Positions 57,401 to 60,400 of a stretch of 64,000 nt of DNA are shown in pieces (position 1 is the first letter of the stretch; each line of letters opens with the position of its first letter). This stretch comes from Echinostoma caproni. Taxonomy: Eukaryota > Platyhelminthes > Trematoda > Plagiorchiida > Echinostomatidae. The stretch covers positions 1 to 64,000 of the forward strand of contig UZAN01040058.1 of NCBI GenBank assembly GCA_900618425.1, in the 5' to 3' direction. The notes beneath the pieces are model-generated. The model ran no database searches, was not told the DNA's origin, and saw only the letters and a list, made by a program, of their open reading frames with translations. Made by a program: the position numbers and the translations under genes.

Positions 57401-60400
57401 TTTTATCCCTTGTCCTCACTGTGTTAGACTCGGTTCTCCGTTGAACTGGGTCGGGGGGAAGAGGATTGGAGGGGAGGAGACTTGGCACTCTTCAATCAAC
57501 TCAATAAAACAGGGACATCGAACTGGATCACGTGTACCCGCCAATGCAACCCAAGGGCCAAATGACGCAGCAGAAAATGTCATGCGGTTAACTGAGAAGG
57601 GACGAAAACCGCAATCAGGACGAAAGGACAAATTCCTCACCCACAACCCTCATCTCCTCGCACCAGTTCAAAGGAGAAACGAGTTGAACATAGTGAGAAC
57701 AAGGGACAAAACAGTCGGTGAAGAAGAACAGATGTATAAACAGCCGGGTGCGAGCAGAACACTGCCGCTTCGCAAGCACTGATGATGTCACCTCAGCTGG
57801 TGATGAAAAGTTTGCAAACAAATTGCCAAGCTCAGCGAACAGCCGAAATGAAAAATATAGGCTAGAACTCGCTTCACGGATGAACCGCAGTGGTACCAGA
57901 AAACGTTTTCCCCAGGGTAGCAATCTCTCTCTCTGTGTGCACAATTAGTTGTCGATACCCGTGGAAAGGGGTGTGATGTGTGCGAATTCGGCCCGTCATT
58001 CCCAATACCCTGTTCCAGGTAGCAGTTAGAAATGTAAAAGACAAACCCGCTTTCTCGAGCATAAGATCCAAGTATCACTGGGATGTTTCTGTAAATCAAA
58101 TGTCTATGATACTTCATGGATTCCTCGTTGGGGACAATTTATCCACTCTCAACAGAAAGTAACCTGCACGTTTACAATGTGACTGGTGCTCTCTACTTCT
58201 ACTGCCAGATATCAGTAGCTTTACTTGCATACACATGAATTTGACACAATATTACCTCGGGTTTTACAGGAAAACAATATCGTAAGTGAACCACATCAGC
58301 TAGATGTCTTTTTGAGGCACCATATGAATTTATTATGTGAATCCCATTTTTACAACTGAGTGATTATTGAGGAAAATATTTTTTCAACAACCAATGCGAC
58401 TATAGAGCTAAACGGTTGCCAAGTTTAATTCATTGCTTGTGACATTCTCAGGGATTCCATTTAAATTTGCTAATACAACAATGACTTTTTCTGCATTGTT
58501 TCAGAATCAGCCTTTCAAGGTGAGATTTAGCATTCTGTTATAAAAACAACCTCTTATTCCGAAAATATTTTCATCCTTCTATTTATCAGCAATACAAAGT
58601 ACCGAGTAATCAATTACACGTGTAACCATCCAGTGTGGGATTTTCTAGTCTTTGGCGTAAGATATTTCATATAAGTCATCTATCAATCAACGTGGCCTCA
58701 CGTAAAAATAACTCGTAACTCACTTGCATTTCAGAATACCTTCAAAGTGAGTTCAGTTTTCTTAGTGTATACTGTTTGAATCAACCTCGCTTCATCTTAG
58801 TGTCAAACTGGGAGTCCACACCAGACATTGTTATATGCTCTGAGAGAAAAAGTGATAAAAACGCGACAGCAGTAGGATCATTTTGCTCTCTTTGACTGTA
58901 CGTGTCACAGAGAAAAGGGCAAAGTGTAGTTTGCCAATCTGCTATCCCATCACAACCTTTCAAAATGCCATCAATTCTAAAGGAGGATCTGCAGAGATAC
59001 GCTCGTTATCGAGGAAAGACAACGAAAAGCAGTGCAGGTTGTAACCGACTGGCACTCACTGAGGTGTATAAAGGTGTCAGCAGAAAATCCTCGAATGCAC
59101 TTTTTCAGTGATATTTGAATTTTGCGGCTGCATGGCTGAAAAACCATTTTGTAAGCGGAGTGTGGTACCACTGACACATTTTGAACAATGACGATATTTA
59201 ATTTCATATCAAATTTCATGAAACCTATTCTCCTGTTTTAAATACCCGATATTTTCAATTACAAATTTACAGAATTAGAAGATCAAAGTGAGCAATCCAC
59301 GACTTTAATACCTTTTTGTATTTATAACCTTAAAAATGATTTCTACATGTTGCTGTTGTAAATTAAGTGAAAAAGTGTTTGATCACCACTCTGAAGGTAT
59401 TCATCACCGGAGAGGGGGCTGGAAATTTGTTTTGACTCACGTATTTTGGCTGCTGTTGTTGTTCAATTTGCAAAACACTTGTTTCATTTTGGAAACACAA
59501 GTTTATCGATACAGGACCTGTGATCAAATGATCATAATACATGTAGGACATTAGTGTGTTCAAAATAATGACCAACTGTAGTGGTTTTAGTAGCGTTAGT
59601 AGTAGTAGGCAATGAACACAAAACACGAATCACGGAATACGAACCACTGGCCAGCATTCACGGACGGCACTGGATCGCACCGGCACTTGCAAGCAATATT
59701 TCACGTAACCGAGAGGCGAGGAAAAGGTCACTGTAGAAGTAGTTCGTTTATTGAAAGAAATAAGGGGGATTAAGCAATATATACAAAACAAACTCATTCT
59801 GGCGTCTGCTAATAGCGTTCTAATATTGCTGCCGTTGCTCAACTTCTGTCTGGGCCGCACGTTTTCTGATTGGTTGATACAATCGGCCTATGGCTTGTAG
59901 CCCAGATGGTGTGGTATGCACACGCTTTGCTGACGTCACCCGTGAAACTTGATTAATCACAGTTGTCCTAAAACTGTAACGTGTCGCTCCAGGGTATGTG
60001 CCATCTCGCCTGGATGGGATCATCGCACGAACCTATAGAAAAACAAAAAACCACAGTAAGTGAACCAATTAGGGATCGGATACAAGCTGATATCGAGAAT
60101 ATCTCCCCTTCGGATCGTGACACAAGCAGGACCCAAAACTTAATAATTTTGCAACTGCATCTTGTTTTGGAGCGAGTTGTCACCCTAACAGTCGAATGTT
60201 TAAACTGCACAGTCGCTGCCTGACTTTCACCATGCACTTGTAACCAATGACAAACTTCTCATTGGGAGAAGAATAATGTACGAGTGAGGCCCCTATACGA
60301 ACAGTTGTACGGGTGCACAGTTTTCAACGTGACAGTTGGTACGTATCAAGTGTATCAAAGTCAATTGGTTTGCTGAGGATTGAATAAGCAAGTGTCTAAG

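Noticed and set aside
57393..57782. 129-codon open frame and overlapping minus-strand frames
   Set aside because: They lie within the fold-back element and mirror each other across the inverted repeat; no protein motif.
60039..60055. Segment before donor gtaagt at 60056
   Set aside because: 17 bases from the nearest AG, so it is asymmetrical; it lies next to a dispersed repeat.
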